A stretch of 64,000 nucleotides of DNA, from the NCBI GenBank assembly GCA_963662155.1, contig OY759261.1, positions 41,690,056 through 41,754,055 of the forward strand, in the 5' to 3' direction. Of the stretch, positions 1 through 10,219 are shown piece by piece. Below the pieces are notes generated by a model. That model was not told the origin of the DNA and searched no databases. It saw only the letters and a program-made list of their open reading frames with translations. Position numbers and translations under genes: made by a program. This stretch comes from Lamellibrachia columna (taxonomy: Eukaryota > Annelida > Polychaeta > Sabellida > Siboglinidae). Every line of letters begins with the position of its first letter. Position 1 is the stretch's first letter.

Positions 1-119
1 GTAGTTTACTATTAACAATTACTAAACTTCAACTCCACTAAGAAAACCGTATATCTTATCGATAAGTATTGATCACTGGTATCCGGATATGTCACTGGGA
101 GTAGTAATCGTTGTTAAAA

Positions 120-600
120 ATATCAGAAAACGTGTCGTATGCTACTTTTATATATTTATATTTTATATATTTTTTATATCGACACATGTTTGTGAAATGG
201 ACCTGGATATGTCCATACATTACACCGTCTTAGTGTAAACGGTTTGTTTGTTCGCTATGTTCCGATGGCGAGCACATATGTTGATCAATCACATTCCGTA
301 AACGTAAAAAATCAGTTTAAATATATGAAACCTGTTTACTTATTGGCGAAACAACCTGCCGACAAACAAACAGGGACGTAATGGATGACAACGACAGAAT
401 TCGCTTGGATGGACGAATTCAAATTCGCAGAAACAGGCAGTGTAAATCACAGCATTTCTTGCGTGCGCAGCGTGAAGGTGATGATCAGGTTGCTGGTACA
501 TCATTCGCTAGGGTGCATTATTATAGTTCACGACAACTGTGATAGATAACCTCGGTGATTGATTGAGAATTTAAGATGATTACATGTCTTTTGGTGTTGT
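120..600 (+). pseudogene. Relic of the 3' end of a nephrocystin-3-like paralogue
   Basis: This stretch aligns by eye with 57,900-58,500, the last intron, last exon and 3' flank of the large gene to the right. The last 13 codons before the stop (340-381, ending DKQTGT and TAA) are identical in protein to the end of that gene. The shared text continues into the 3' flank ('attattatagttca' near 527). The coding body of the last exon, equivalent to about 58,045-58,290, is absent: intron-like sequence runs directly into [13 protein letters not shown]. This looks like a decayed tandem paralogue whose remaining exons would lie left of the window. Confidence 0.8.
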
Positions 601-1029
601 TTGTATTTTGTATTATATTGTATTTTGTATATTTGTATTAGGTACACTTTTCATGTGTGTCTCAGGCTGTTGGACGCGTCTAGTGTGTAGGCGTAGTGAT
701 AGAATGCTTGTCGCCTCTCGATTTCAACCCTCACTGCTAGCTAGCACCGGCTGTTTCAACAACACAAAAAAAGAGCCAAATGCGTCGGTCTCTCCTGCCA
801 GTATACAGTGCACTCCACGGCTCCAGGGTTTGCTTTCGAAAGTGGGAGAGGATCTCGAATCTCACTGGATAGTTACCGCCCGCCGCAATCTGGACACCCT
901 CAGCCAGTAAAGTGTTGCCCGCCACGACCTGCCTGGTTCACTGGGTGCTTAACGCTTAGAGAATTTCCCTCAACAAGTGGGTTCATAATCCTTGCACCAG
1001 GCAAAAACACGAAGAAAAAGAATTTTCCA
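601..1029. other. Spacer with no recognisable gene
   Basis: Small open frames here have no recognisable domain. The stretch separates the paralogue relic from the LINE that starts near 1,030. I see no repeat or RNA gene in it. Confidence 0.5.
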
Positions 1030-3105
1030 TACTTAGCATTGCAAGCTGGAATGCAAAGACCATACGTCCTGGCGTCACGGATGACCTCCAGCAGATCGAC
1101 GACACGAGAAAGACAGGCGTGTTTGATAGATCATTTTCCAGGCTAAATATGGATATAGCTGCTCTGCAGGAAACTAGACTCGTTGGGCGCGGTTCCCTGA
1201 GGGAGCAGAACGCGGATCCAGTAAATTTAATACGCTCCAACATTTACCTCCTTATCCGATGACAAGAAACAATAATATTTATTTTATGATCAACTAGACC
1301 CATCCATCGGCAGAATTCCCAGCACTGACGGTTTGTGTGTCCTAGGGGACTTCAACGTCAGCGGTTGCTGGAGTTGTGCTGTTACAATGGACTATGTGTG
1401 ACGAACACCTACTTCCACACAAAACCATGCCATAGGGTGACTTGGAGGCATCCCAGGTCTCATCACTGGCGCCACCTGCACGTAATCATTACTAAGCGAG
1501 TTGCCCTATCAATATTCTCATTATTCGCAGCTACCACAGCGCAGGCTGTGACACTGACCTATCCATGGTATGCAGCAAGGTCGAGATTCAGCCACGGAAA
1601 CTACACTACTCTAAGAGGAAAGGCCGCCCCCGAACTAATACCTGCTGCATTGCTGACACTGAAAGGAAACATAAATTCCTTAACATCCTTGACCAAGCTC
1701 TATCAAACAACAACACCAAAAACCAGTGTGCAGCTTCCATGTTGCAGTAATCTTCGCGACACTCTCTGCAGCATAGCACTCACTGCATATGGGAGGAGAG
1801 AACGGAACATTGATTGGTTTGAGGCATGTTGGGCCGAAATTGAGCCAGTCGCTGCAACCAAAAGGAAAGCCATCATCAACTACAAGCACATTTCCACTAG
1901 GCAAAACTTGGCTCTCAGAGCTGCCATGAGCAGGACCCAACGGACGGTTCGGTACTGTGCTAACGAATACTGTTTGAAACTCTGCGAGAACAAACAGTCT
2001 TCTGCAGAAGCTGGAGATACTATCGGGATGTATGTTTACATTAACAAAGTAATAGGCCCTTTGAAAACAACGACAGTAGAAATCATTACCGACCCCAGCA
2101 GGCAGATGGACAGATGGGTGGAGCACTACCTTGAGCTCTATGCAAAACAGAAAATGTTCACTGACGCAGCGCTCTCCTCCTTTCATTCATGAAGGAACTG
2201 GACATTGAACCCACCACTTTCGACCTCGTCAGCAGAAATGATTTCTTTAAGCTTCTTCCGAAGATAGGCCGTCCTCCTGATCTCTTAAGAGTGATCACGT
2301 CTGCGCCAACCCTCTTTGGGATTTTTCTTCTCCATGCTGTTATCTTTTTTTTCGGCGACTCGAACGAGGGCATCTACCTGCATACCAGATCTGACGGCAA
2401 GCTATTCAATCTGGCAAGATTGCTCTGAAAGTGCAAGACGTTCTGATCCGTGACATACTATTTGCCGATGACGTTGCGCTCATTTCTCATACTGAGGATC
2501 ATCTGCAGCATCTGATTGACTGGCTCTTCCATGCTTGCAAGGAGTTTGGGCTGATGGTCAGCATAAGGGAAACAAGCGTCTTGGGCCAGGATGTATAGAT
2601 TCAGCCCTCATTAACATCGACGACGCCACTCTATAGGTTGTTGACGGCTTCAAATACTTTGGCTCAACCATCACCAGCAACTTGTCTTTTGATTCTGGAA
2701 TAAGAACTAGGATTGCCAACGCTGAAGCTATCACTCAACAAGAGGGCTTAGCAAAATAGTTAGCTGACCAAGAATACAAAACTCCGTGTTTACCAGGCAT
2801 ACGTACTCAGCACCCTTCTCTACAGCAGTGAAGCATGGACAACATATGCAAGTCAGGAGAAGAGACTGAACAGCTTCCACCTCCGCTGCTTCAACCGGAT
2901 GCTTGGCATCACATGGCAGGACAAAGTACCGAACACAGAGGTACTCCGGCGCGCATGGATCCCCAGCATATTCGTTCTCTTGACCCAGCGACGACTTTGA
3001 TGGCAACGGCCGAATCCACAATATGCAACAGCCGAATCCACAAAGATATATTCTAAGGCGAGCATACCACCGGTACAAGACCATCTAGCAGCCAAGTTTA
3101 AGTTT
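1030..3105 (+). mobile_element. Decayed LINE (endonuclease plus reverse transcriptase), main part
   Basis: The reading frame is broken, but the order is that of a non-LTR retrotransposon of the type often annotated as craniofacial-development-protein-2-like endonuclease/RT. Around 1,032-1,225 a frame reads SWNAKTIRPGV ... MDIAALQETRL, the start of an APE-type endonuclease. The 1,335-2,192 frame carries the C-terminal endonuclease signature VTNTYFHTKPCHRVTWRHPRS. From 2,189 the RT continues but is internally deleted, jumping from the linker to FDLVSRNDFFKLL and then to GIYLHTRSDGKLFNLARL. About 2,430-2,600 holds the catalytic box ILFADDVALISHTEDHL. Past 2,780 comes the thumb region (VYQAYVLSTLLYSSEAWTTY, then FHLRCFNRMLGITWQDKVPN). 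Several frameshifts and stops make it inactive. It is interrupted at 3,106 by a host-gene fragment and resumes at 3,418. Confidence 0.85.
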
Positions 3106-3417
3106 CTGTTTTTATGCTCCATATTTATTGAACATTGCACATTCATACGGATATATTTAATGGTGTTAATTATTGTTTAATGCACTTCATATATTCGTCG
3201 GATTTCCCATGTATATGCCTTGTCAATATTGTAAAATGTTTTCTTGACGTTTACAAAGTTCATCCCAAGAGGAGTGTGTCATTCGTTGTATTGTTGGATC
3301 TCCATTATCGGAAACCAGCCTGTTCTATTAAGCCGCTGAGCTACTAAGCGGCTCCATAGACCACAGCACGGCCGCGAAGAAGACCGAGCGCTACCTGACA
3401 GGAGAGTTACAGACGTT
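3106..3417 (+). pseudogene. P-loop exon fragment of the nephrocystin-3-like family nested in a LINE
   Basis: LINE coding text stops near 3,105 (GRIHKDIF ... TTGTRP) and resumes at 3,418 (YKDVCKRDLKA). Between them lies about 310 bp that matches the intron and first half of the P-loop exon copy at 5,030-5,210, including 'gagcgctacctgacaggaga' (ERYLTGEL). It also matches the same part of the intact exon at 49,467-49,628. The fragment ends before the Walker A motif, so it cannot encode an NTPase. It is either an insertion of host sequence into the LINE or a rearrangement that split the LINE. Confidence 0.75.
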
Positions 3418-4160
3418 CATACTACAAAGACGTCTGCAAGCGCGACCTAAAGGCGACATATATTGGAGCCATCGGGTGGGAGGACCTCGCCGTAGCCCGG
3501 GACACCTGCAGGGTGGTTGTCGGGAGCCACCGGGTGGAAGGACCTCGCCGTAGCCCGGGACACGTGCAGGGTGGTTGTCGGGAGCCATCGGGTGGGAGGA
3601 CCTCGCCGTAGCCCGGGACACCTGCAGGGTGGTTGTCGGGAGCCATCGGGTGGGAGGACCTCGCCGTAGCCCGGGACACCTGCTGGGTGGTTGTCGGGAG
3701 CCATCGGGTGGGAGGACCTCGCCGTAGCCCGGGACACCTGCAGGGTGGTTGTCGGGAGCCACCGGGTGGAAGGACCTCGCCGTAGCCCGGGACACGTGCA
3801 GGGTGGTTGTCGGGAGCCACCGGGTGGGAGGACCTCGCCGCAGACCGGGACACCTGCAGAGTGGCTGTCGGGAGCCACCGGGTGGGAGGACCTCGCCGCA
3901 GACCGGGACACCTGCAGAGTGGCTGTCGGGAGCCACCGGGTGGGAGGACCTCGCCGCAGACCGGGACACCTGCAGAATGGCTGTCGGGAGGGACACCAGG
4001 AAAGCAGAGGAGAAGCAAACTGATCACCTGAAACGACATAGAGCACAGCGAAAGGAGAGGGCATCTGTTGACGGTGGACCGTGAGCGTTCGTTTGCGTGA
4101 GCTGTGGTAGAGACAGTCACCCTCGAATTGGCCTTATCAGCTACAGCAGACGCCATTAAA
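3418..4160 (+). mobile_element. C-terminal part of the same LINE, expanded by a minisatellite
   Basis: Translation at the left edge reads YKDVCKRDLKA followed by GWEDLAVARDTCR, which in this LINE type directly precedes the C-terminal tail. The DLAADRDTCR segment is then repeated by a 58-bp array. After the array the frame continues EEKQTDHLKRHRAQRKERASVDGG and ends near 4,150 with a C2H2-like tail CVSCGRDSHPRIGLISYSRRH. The order fits an original single LINE whose C-terminal segment underwent tandem amplification. Confidence 0.8.
3465..3990. repeat. 58-bp GC-rich minisatellite, about nine units
   Basis: The mark 'ggagcc' recurs at 3,465, 3,523, 3,581, 3,639, 3,697, 3,755, 3,813, 3,871 and 3,929, exactly every 58 bases. 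Units 1-6 carry the variant 'gtagcccggg' and the last three carry 'gcagaccggg', so the array has two sub-families in blocks. Because 58 is not a multiple of three, all frames stay open across it, which explains the long overlapping ORFs on both strands. These are not genes. The array derives from the LINE C-terminal coding region around it. Confidence 0.95.
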
Positions 4161-5410
<1,250 letters not shown>

Positions 5411-6150
5411 GGTCGGTCGGTCGGTCCCACGTGATCAAATACGTGAGCACTAAGTGTTGTGTTTGATGTATTTGTCTAGTGGGATATATATCTGTTTGTG
5501 CTGCATTTTATATAATATACAGTCTTTTAATTGTTCTCCTTGTCTGGATGATTTCCTTACTTTCTTTTAAGTAATTGTGTTACAGTTGTTGGCTCTCTAG
5601 AATAATTATGTTTGCAAAATCGGGCAGTTTATCTTGGTGTTCTTTCTAGAGTGTTAATGTTCTTAGGCAATGATGTAACATTGTCTAGAATCGGAGGGTC
5701 TAATGAAGTATCTGAAATAAAAAATTTACTGGCTCAGATTATTTTAACTAGCCCAGTTCTATTTGAACCGGCCCAGGTGAGTTTGTACTGGCCCCGCAAA
5801 AAAGTATAAATTATAAGCATACGTAATAAAGTAAAGTTGGTGCGTAAAACAAAAACAGGGCTTTAATTGGAATAATAATTTAATTCATATAAACTATGCC
5901 AAATATTGTCGTTCATTTATTATAATTAGCAGACAAATAAAATAAAGTAATGAATTTAATAAACATTTCAATGTGAATTGTATTTGTGAAACAGTTACGA
6001 TTGTTGAAAGTAACATTATATTTGATGCCGACGTTTCACGCGCAATGGCACTGCCCTGGGCTTGACCCTGAAAAACATCTATGCCGTTCTCAATTCACTC
6101 CAAATCGAAGCCTCCACAGTTCATTTTCACATCACATTAATTAGTATGCA
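5411..6150. other. Spacer with no recognisable gene
   Basis: AT-rich sequence with a short (GGTC)n run at 5,409-5,426. A small frame at 5,612-5,809 has no recognisable domain. This spacer separates the P-loop relic from the 3' end of the minus-strand receptor gene. Confidence 0.5.
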
Positions 6151-6152
6151 GA

Positions 6153-6405
6153 TTATAGTGTCAATCGGATTGGCTGCCTCCTATCACCAGTATCACCTTG
6201 GCTTTCGCAAACATCGGCGTATGACGGTGGCGCCTCCTGGGGAACAGCATACGCAAGTGGCGTTTCCCGTGGAGCGGTCGGCACACAATCCGGTAATGTC
6301 AGGCGTTCGCTTTCCGCATTGCCGATATCCGTCGTCATTGCGTAACTAGGCGGACGACGGTGATCGTCTACATATGGACATTCCTGCTCAGTTGATGTAA
6401 TCGAG
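6153..6405 (-). CDS. Cytoplasmic tail exon of receptor copy A with two PPxY motifs
   Basis: Encodes about 84 residues starting [13 protein letters not shown] motifs occur in [10 protein letters not shown] and EAPPSYADV. The exon ends QPIRLTL and TAA. The homologous exon of copy B at 20,398-20,587 keeps the first PPSY but reads AQPSYAYV at the second, and it ends earlier. Confidence 0.8.
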
Positions 6406-8286
6406 CTGAAAACAAACGACCACGGAAATATACTATGTCTAACGGAACGGTGCCAATATATTAACACTTGGGGGTGTTGCAAGGGTATCAACCTCCCACG
6501 TCCCACCTGTTATGGGCGGCCAACCTCCCACCTGTTATGGGCGACCAACCTCCCACCATTTCTTAGGACCAGCCTCCCACCTGCCACACTCCCTCACTAG
6601 AGGCAACCATTTCATCAGTTCATTTGGAGCCCACTTAATAAATTGCCAATACGCTATCGTCGAGAAAAATTCCACGTTTTACGGGTATATCCTGTGTGTC
6701 CAACGCACGTCATTGCACGCAATTAGTATTTGTTTTATCAATACACACTTATTAAGGAAACACATTTCCAAGAACAACTGATTTCGTTTGACGGGAACCT
6801 TGTGTAATTTAATTTTGCTTAAATTGAAAATTTCACAGACGTCCAACACGTATTCTGGCGGGAAACTAGTCAGATAAGTGATCTAGGGTGGTGTGCTGCC
6901 AATGTCCAGAGTGCCCCGCCCCCCGGGCATCAACTATGACATTATACGTCCTGCTTTGTAAGTATTTGGTGTTGCTGTCAGGGCCAGGATATCAATATAT
7001 AAATCCGTGCATACATTAGTAACTTAATATTTTCTATGAATCAAATTGCAATTCAGTATTGGTTCCTTGGTGCAATTCTAGAACAGTTTTATAAACATTA
7101 TATAATGTTAAACTGAAACAACTTCTAATCTGGTCCTAATATGTTAGCTCAAATGGGCTCGAGCGTCGTGAACAAGGAGCAGTCAAGCACAACGGATGGT
7201 TATTCAAGCACACGTCACAGCCGTTCTCCAGGTAATACACGATGCCTGACGTAATGCTCAACCCATTACTCAATATACTCATGTCATTTCTGTAATCTAT
7301 CCGAGATTGTCTTAAAAGATCCGAAATGTACAAATATAGTGTCCGATATAATAACAACTATGAAGAAAAACAATCCGAGAAAACGTCGATGACCGCAATC
7401 GTTCCAAATCGCCCCGATTTGAGGTATTGGGAAACCACATCTGCCGTCTGACTAAATCAGTGCCCCTGGCAGATGGACCTGTTGAAATCTGGAACTGTCA
7501 GTTGCTGTGAAAACCAACAATCGTGTTCGCTCAGGTTTACGCGAAACTAACTTCAATTGGTAGTGGACACGTTGTCGCTGTTCGGACGGGTAACGACGAG
7601 AATTTCGTTAGAACGCTCTTTGAAGTTTGGGCGAGGACGCGTCTAGTTGCCAGAAAGACGACGACCAAGACAGGAAGTGGGACTAAGTACAAACGAATCA
7701 GCCTACATCGACACTTTGCGTGGAATAAACTGACAAATCCACGTTTCAACGGGTCGATCTGCCACGGGTACTGTAGTAAGTCCTACCACCCCTACGTAGC
7801 GAGGATGTTACAAACCGTCAGACAGACGACGCGAGTTCTCTCTTTGGAATTCCGGTATGTATATTGAACGAACAATACCATTCAGATCGACCATGGGCTA
7901 GGCCCTGGGTAGCAGACAGTGGTCTAGATGAGATTCCCATTATGTGCGACAGAGGGTGTGTGGCGAATAGAGACGATACAATTCGGGACATAAACACCCT
8001 GCCAACGAATGGTCGATTAAGATGGGAAGTTTTTTTCAGCAGCTCAAATTAGCAGGAAATAACCAGCACAGCCGCCTGTTCCGCGGACACACGATGTGTT
8101 CCGAATGTGGCCTCTTCCAAAGTCAAGATTTCATGCATGTATTTCTAGCATCCCACATATTACCCTTAGCAAAAAACCATAGAAATAATTTTTTTTATAA
8201 ATATAATTATATATAAATCATTATAATTCTACTGAAAATAGTAGATATGTGTATGCAAAACAATATAATAGTATATATTATAATGA

Positions 8287-8352
<66 letters not shown>

Positions 8353-8381
8353 GTAGAAATTGGAGGAAGTAATGATCTATT

Positions 8382-8453
<72 letters not shown>

Positions 8454-8482
8454 AATAGTTCATTTCTTCCTCCATTTTCTAC

Positions 8483-8538
<56 letters not shown>

Positions 8539-9737
8539 AATAGTTCATTTCTACCTCCATTTTCTACAGATTGTATATAATTTCTAGAATTGTGCAGAAC
8601 ATAGTCGAATATGGTACAGAAAACAATAGAAGCAACAAATTATATAGCTATGTCCAAAAAATAGAATATTCTATAAAAATTATATAGAACATTTTCTGAA
8701 TTCTGCACAGCTGTGTCCGCAAAAATCCAATCGAATATTCTACAAAAGTTATATAGATTGTCTTGCTAAGGGTACCAACCTTGGCCTATCAATACGATGA
8801 CGATAAAGGACAACGAACGTTCGGAGGAGAGCCACGACAATTGCGCCAACGACTGCGATCACGAACAAAACAAGCAGACCGACGACCACCCCGTTCATGA
8901 CGACGCTTCGTTGTATCCCGTCTGAAAGACAAATAGTAAATATGAACCACCACATTCTTCTAACTACAACTATTGATTTACTCATGCAACTTTGAGTGAA
9001 GTAAATCAATAGTTGTTGTTAGAAGAAAATCGTGATTAATATATTATCTACCAAACAGATGTACATTTTCACGAAGAGTAAATATGAATGCTGGGTCGCA
9101 ATGGCGTGACATACACACGACGACCTAAAGGGAATGTACAACGATTTGCATTGGTTGACTGATACGGAGCTAGTTGGGTGTTTCACATAATTATAATGCC
9201 CAAATTATCTTTTTTTTTTCGATCTCAAGGTTATTATAAATTAACAATGTTGTACTTCGTGTCTTAATATTTATTACTAAAATATATTTCTCATGAATGT
9301 GCAACACGGTGAAAAGTACACCCATTTTAGTTTAAGTTTCCAATAAACTGGAATTCATCACACCCAATTTGATCCCGTTGATCACGAGTCAGCAGAGGGG
9401 AAGGAGAGACAAAAGGGGACGTCGCCGGGGGCTTGACGGAGTACACAGAACGGAATGAAAGACACAACGAAGAAGCCAAAGAGACGACGCGTCAGCACGA
9501 GCATATCACAACTTAATACGCCCTACATTCGTGAAACAATAAACAGGAAGTTTAACTGTGGTCTGACCTCTGGTACAGTTGCGCTCGTCAGATCTGTCCG
9601 AGCAGTCGTATTCGCCGTCGCAAACAAAGCTGGGTGACAGACAGCGCAGGGAACCCCGCCGGTAGCAGTAGAAGCAGGTAGGGGTGTGGGATGGTAGAGT
9701 TGTCTGCAAATACATCGTCTGCATCGTGCCATAGCTG
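6153..9737 (-). CDS. LDLa-transmembrane-PPxY receptor, copy A (3' exons; 5' end not found)
   Basis: Three exons on the minus strand splice with matching phases: 9,737-9,568 (LDL-receptor class A), 8,921-8,780 (transmembrane) and 6,405-6,153 (cytoplasmic tail, ending in TAA). The first ends in phase 1 with donor AGAG/GTCAGA. The second is 142 bases, has acceptor TTTGTCTTTCAG and ends in phase 2 with donor CAAG/GTTGGT. The third has acceptor TTTGTTTTCAG. The joined product is a type I-like single-pass membrane protein with an extracellular cysteine-rich module and a tail containing two PPSY motifs, known ligands of WW domains such as those of Nedd4-type ubiquitin ligases. Upstream exons with a signal peptide were not located. 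The gene lies head-to-head with copy B. Its role is unknown; endocytic or adhesion receptor is an inference from the domains. Confidence 0.8.
6406..8779. other. Intron of receptor copy A with dispersed repeats
   Basis: About 6,480-6,620 holds short repeats of 'cctcccacctgttatgggcg' type. These match, in reverse complement, the GTGGGAGGT-rich 20,110-20,320 of copy B. About 7,140-8,130 is a diverged inverted copy of 18,500-19,690. A piece of it (7,510-7,760) also recurs at 40,790-41,040. An open frame at 7,523-7,867 shares reading with copy B, but the differences fall freely at all codon positions and the third copy is not open, so I treat it as non-coding repeat. Confidence 0.6.
8281..8575. 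repeat. (AT)n runs flanked by inverted and direct copies of a 40-bp segment
   Basis: Three TA tracts alternate with a 40-bp segment. At 8,350-8,392 it reads 'ctgtagaaattggaggaag'. At about 8,447-8,486 and 8,533-8,572 it appears in reverse complement ('cttcctccattttctacag' and a close variant). The first two enclose a perfect AT core and form a long cruciform-capable palindrome. Confidence 0.85.
8780..8921 (-). CDS. Transmembrane exon of receptor copy A
   Basis: 142 bases, phase 1 in and phase 2 out. It encodes RSVVMNG followed by a hydrophobic helix [20 protein letters not shown] and a basic stop-transfer stretch ending [10 protein letters not shown]. Its length matches copy B exactly and copy C after subtracting four 21-bp repeats. 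Confidence 0.85.
8955..9027. repeat. Foldback palindrome upstream of the transmembrane-exon acceptor (copy A)
   Basis: Arms 'ttcttctaactacaactatt' and the near-complement 'aatagttgttgttagaagaa' enclose a short loop around 'tgcaactttg'. It lies about 33 nt upstream of the acceptor AG at 8,922-8,923 in gene sense. The same element sits at the same place in copies B (17,384-17,456) and C (29,675-29,747). Confidence 0.9.
9568..9737 (-). CDS. LDLa exon of receptor copy A
   Basis: The 170-base exon encodes [19 protein letters not shown], then [15 protein letters not shown]. This has six cysteines and the calcium-binding acidic cluster DGxxDCSDxSDE that defines an LDL-receptor class A repeat. The acceptor is GCTTTGTTCAG and the donor is AG/GTCAGA. 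The spacing of Cys1-Cys2 (CFYC) is short compared with typical LDLa repeats. A truncated paralogue of this exon lies at 38,212-38,297. Confidence 0.85.
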
Positions 9738-10219
9738 CTGAACAAAGCAAACACAAAATTATCGAAAATATATCGAAATAGTGAGATTACCCTTAAAGAA
9801 AAATCTATATAATTATATAAATATTCTATTGAAATCTATGGAATCCCGCATAGAGTATAGTTTGTGGTTACGATTGTGTAGGTTGAATTGGGACTTTAAA
9901 TTACATCATGTACATTTTTTACTCATACTATTCGCTAAAAATAAAAAATAAATGTTACATATGTCATATTTGTTCGCCATTGTGTTTCATCATAATTATG
10001 CAAAATTATAAGTAAAGCTGCCCTAAAATATTTAGCGTTGAATATTTTTTTATGGTTGCTATGTTCACATACTGTTATTTTGACATAGAATTGATCATTG
10101 TAATTAATATTTTGGAATTGGTATGTGTAAGTGGTGTGTATATTACATTATATCAACTCCCAGCAGTATATATTGACGACGTTTAGGGTTGCGTTTGCGC
10201 GTGAGGATTGCACATTAAA
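9738..10219. other. Intron sequence 5' of the LDLa exon (copy A)
   Basis: AT-rich, no further exon recognised. About 9,740-10,020 matches 37,970-38,210 in reverse complement, which marks it as part of the duplicated receptor locus. Confidence 0.6.

Noticed and set aside
7523..7867. Plus-strand frame shared between the two receptor introns ([20 protein letters not shown])
   Set aside because: The copies at 7.5 and 19 kb differ at all codon positions and the third copy (40.8-41.0 kb) is not open, so this is a dispersed repeat rather than a gene.
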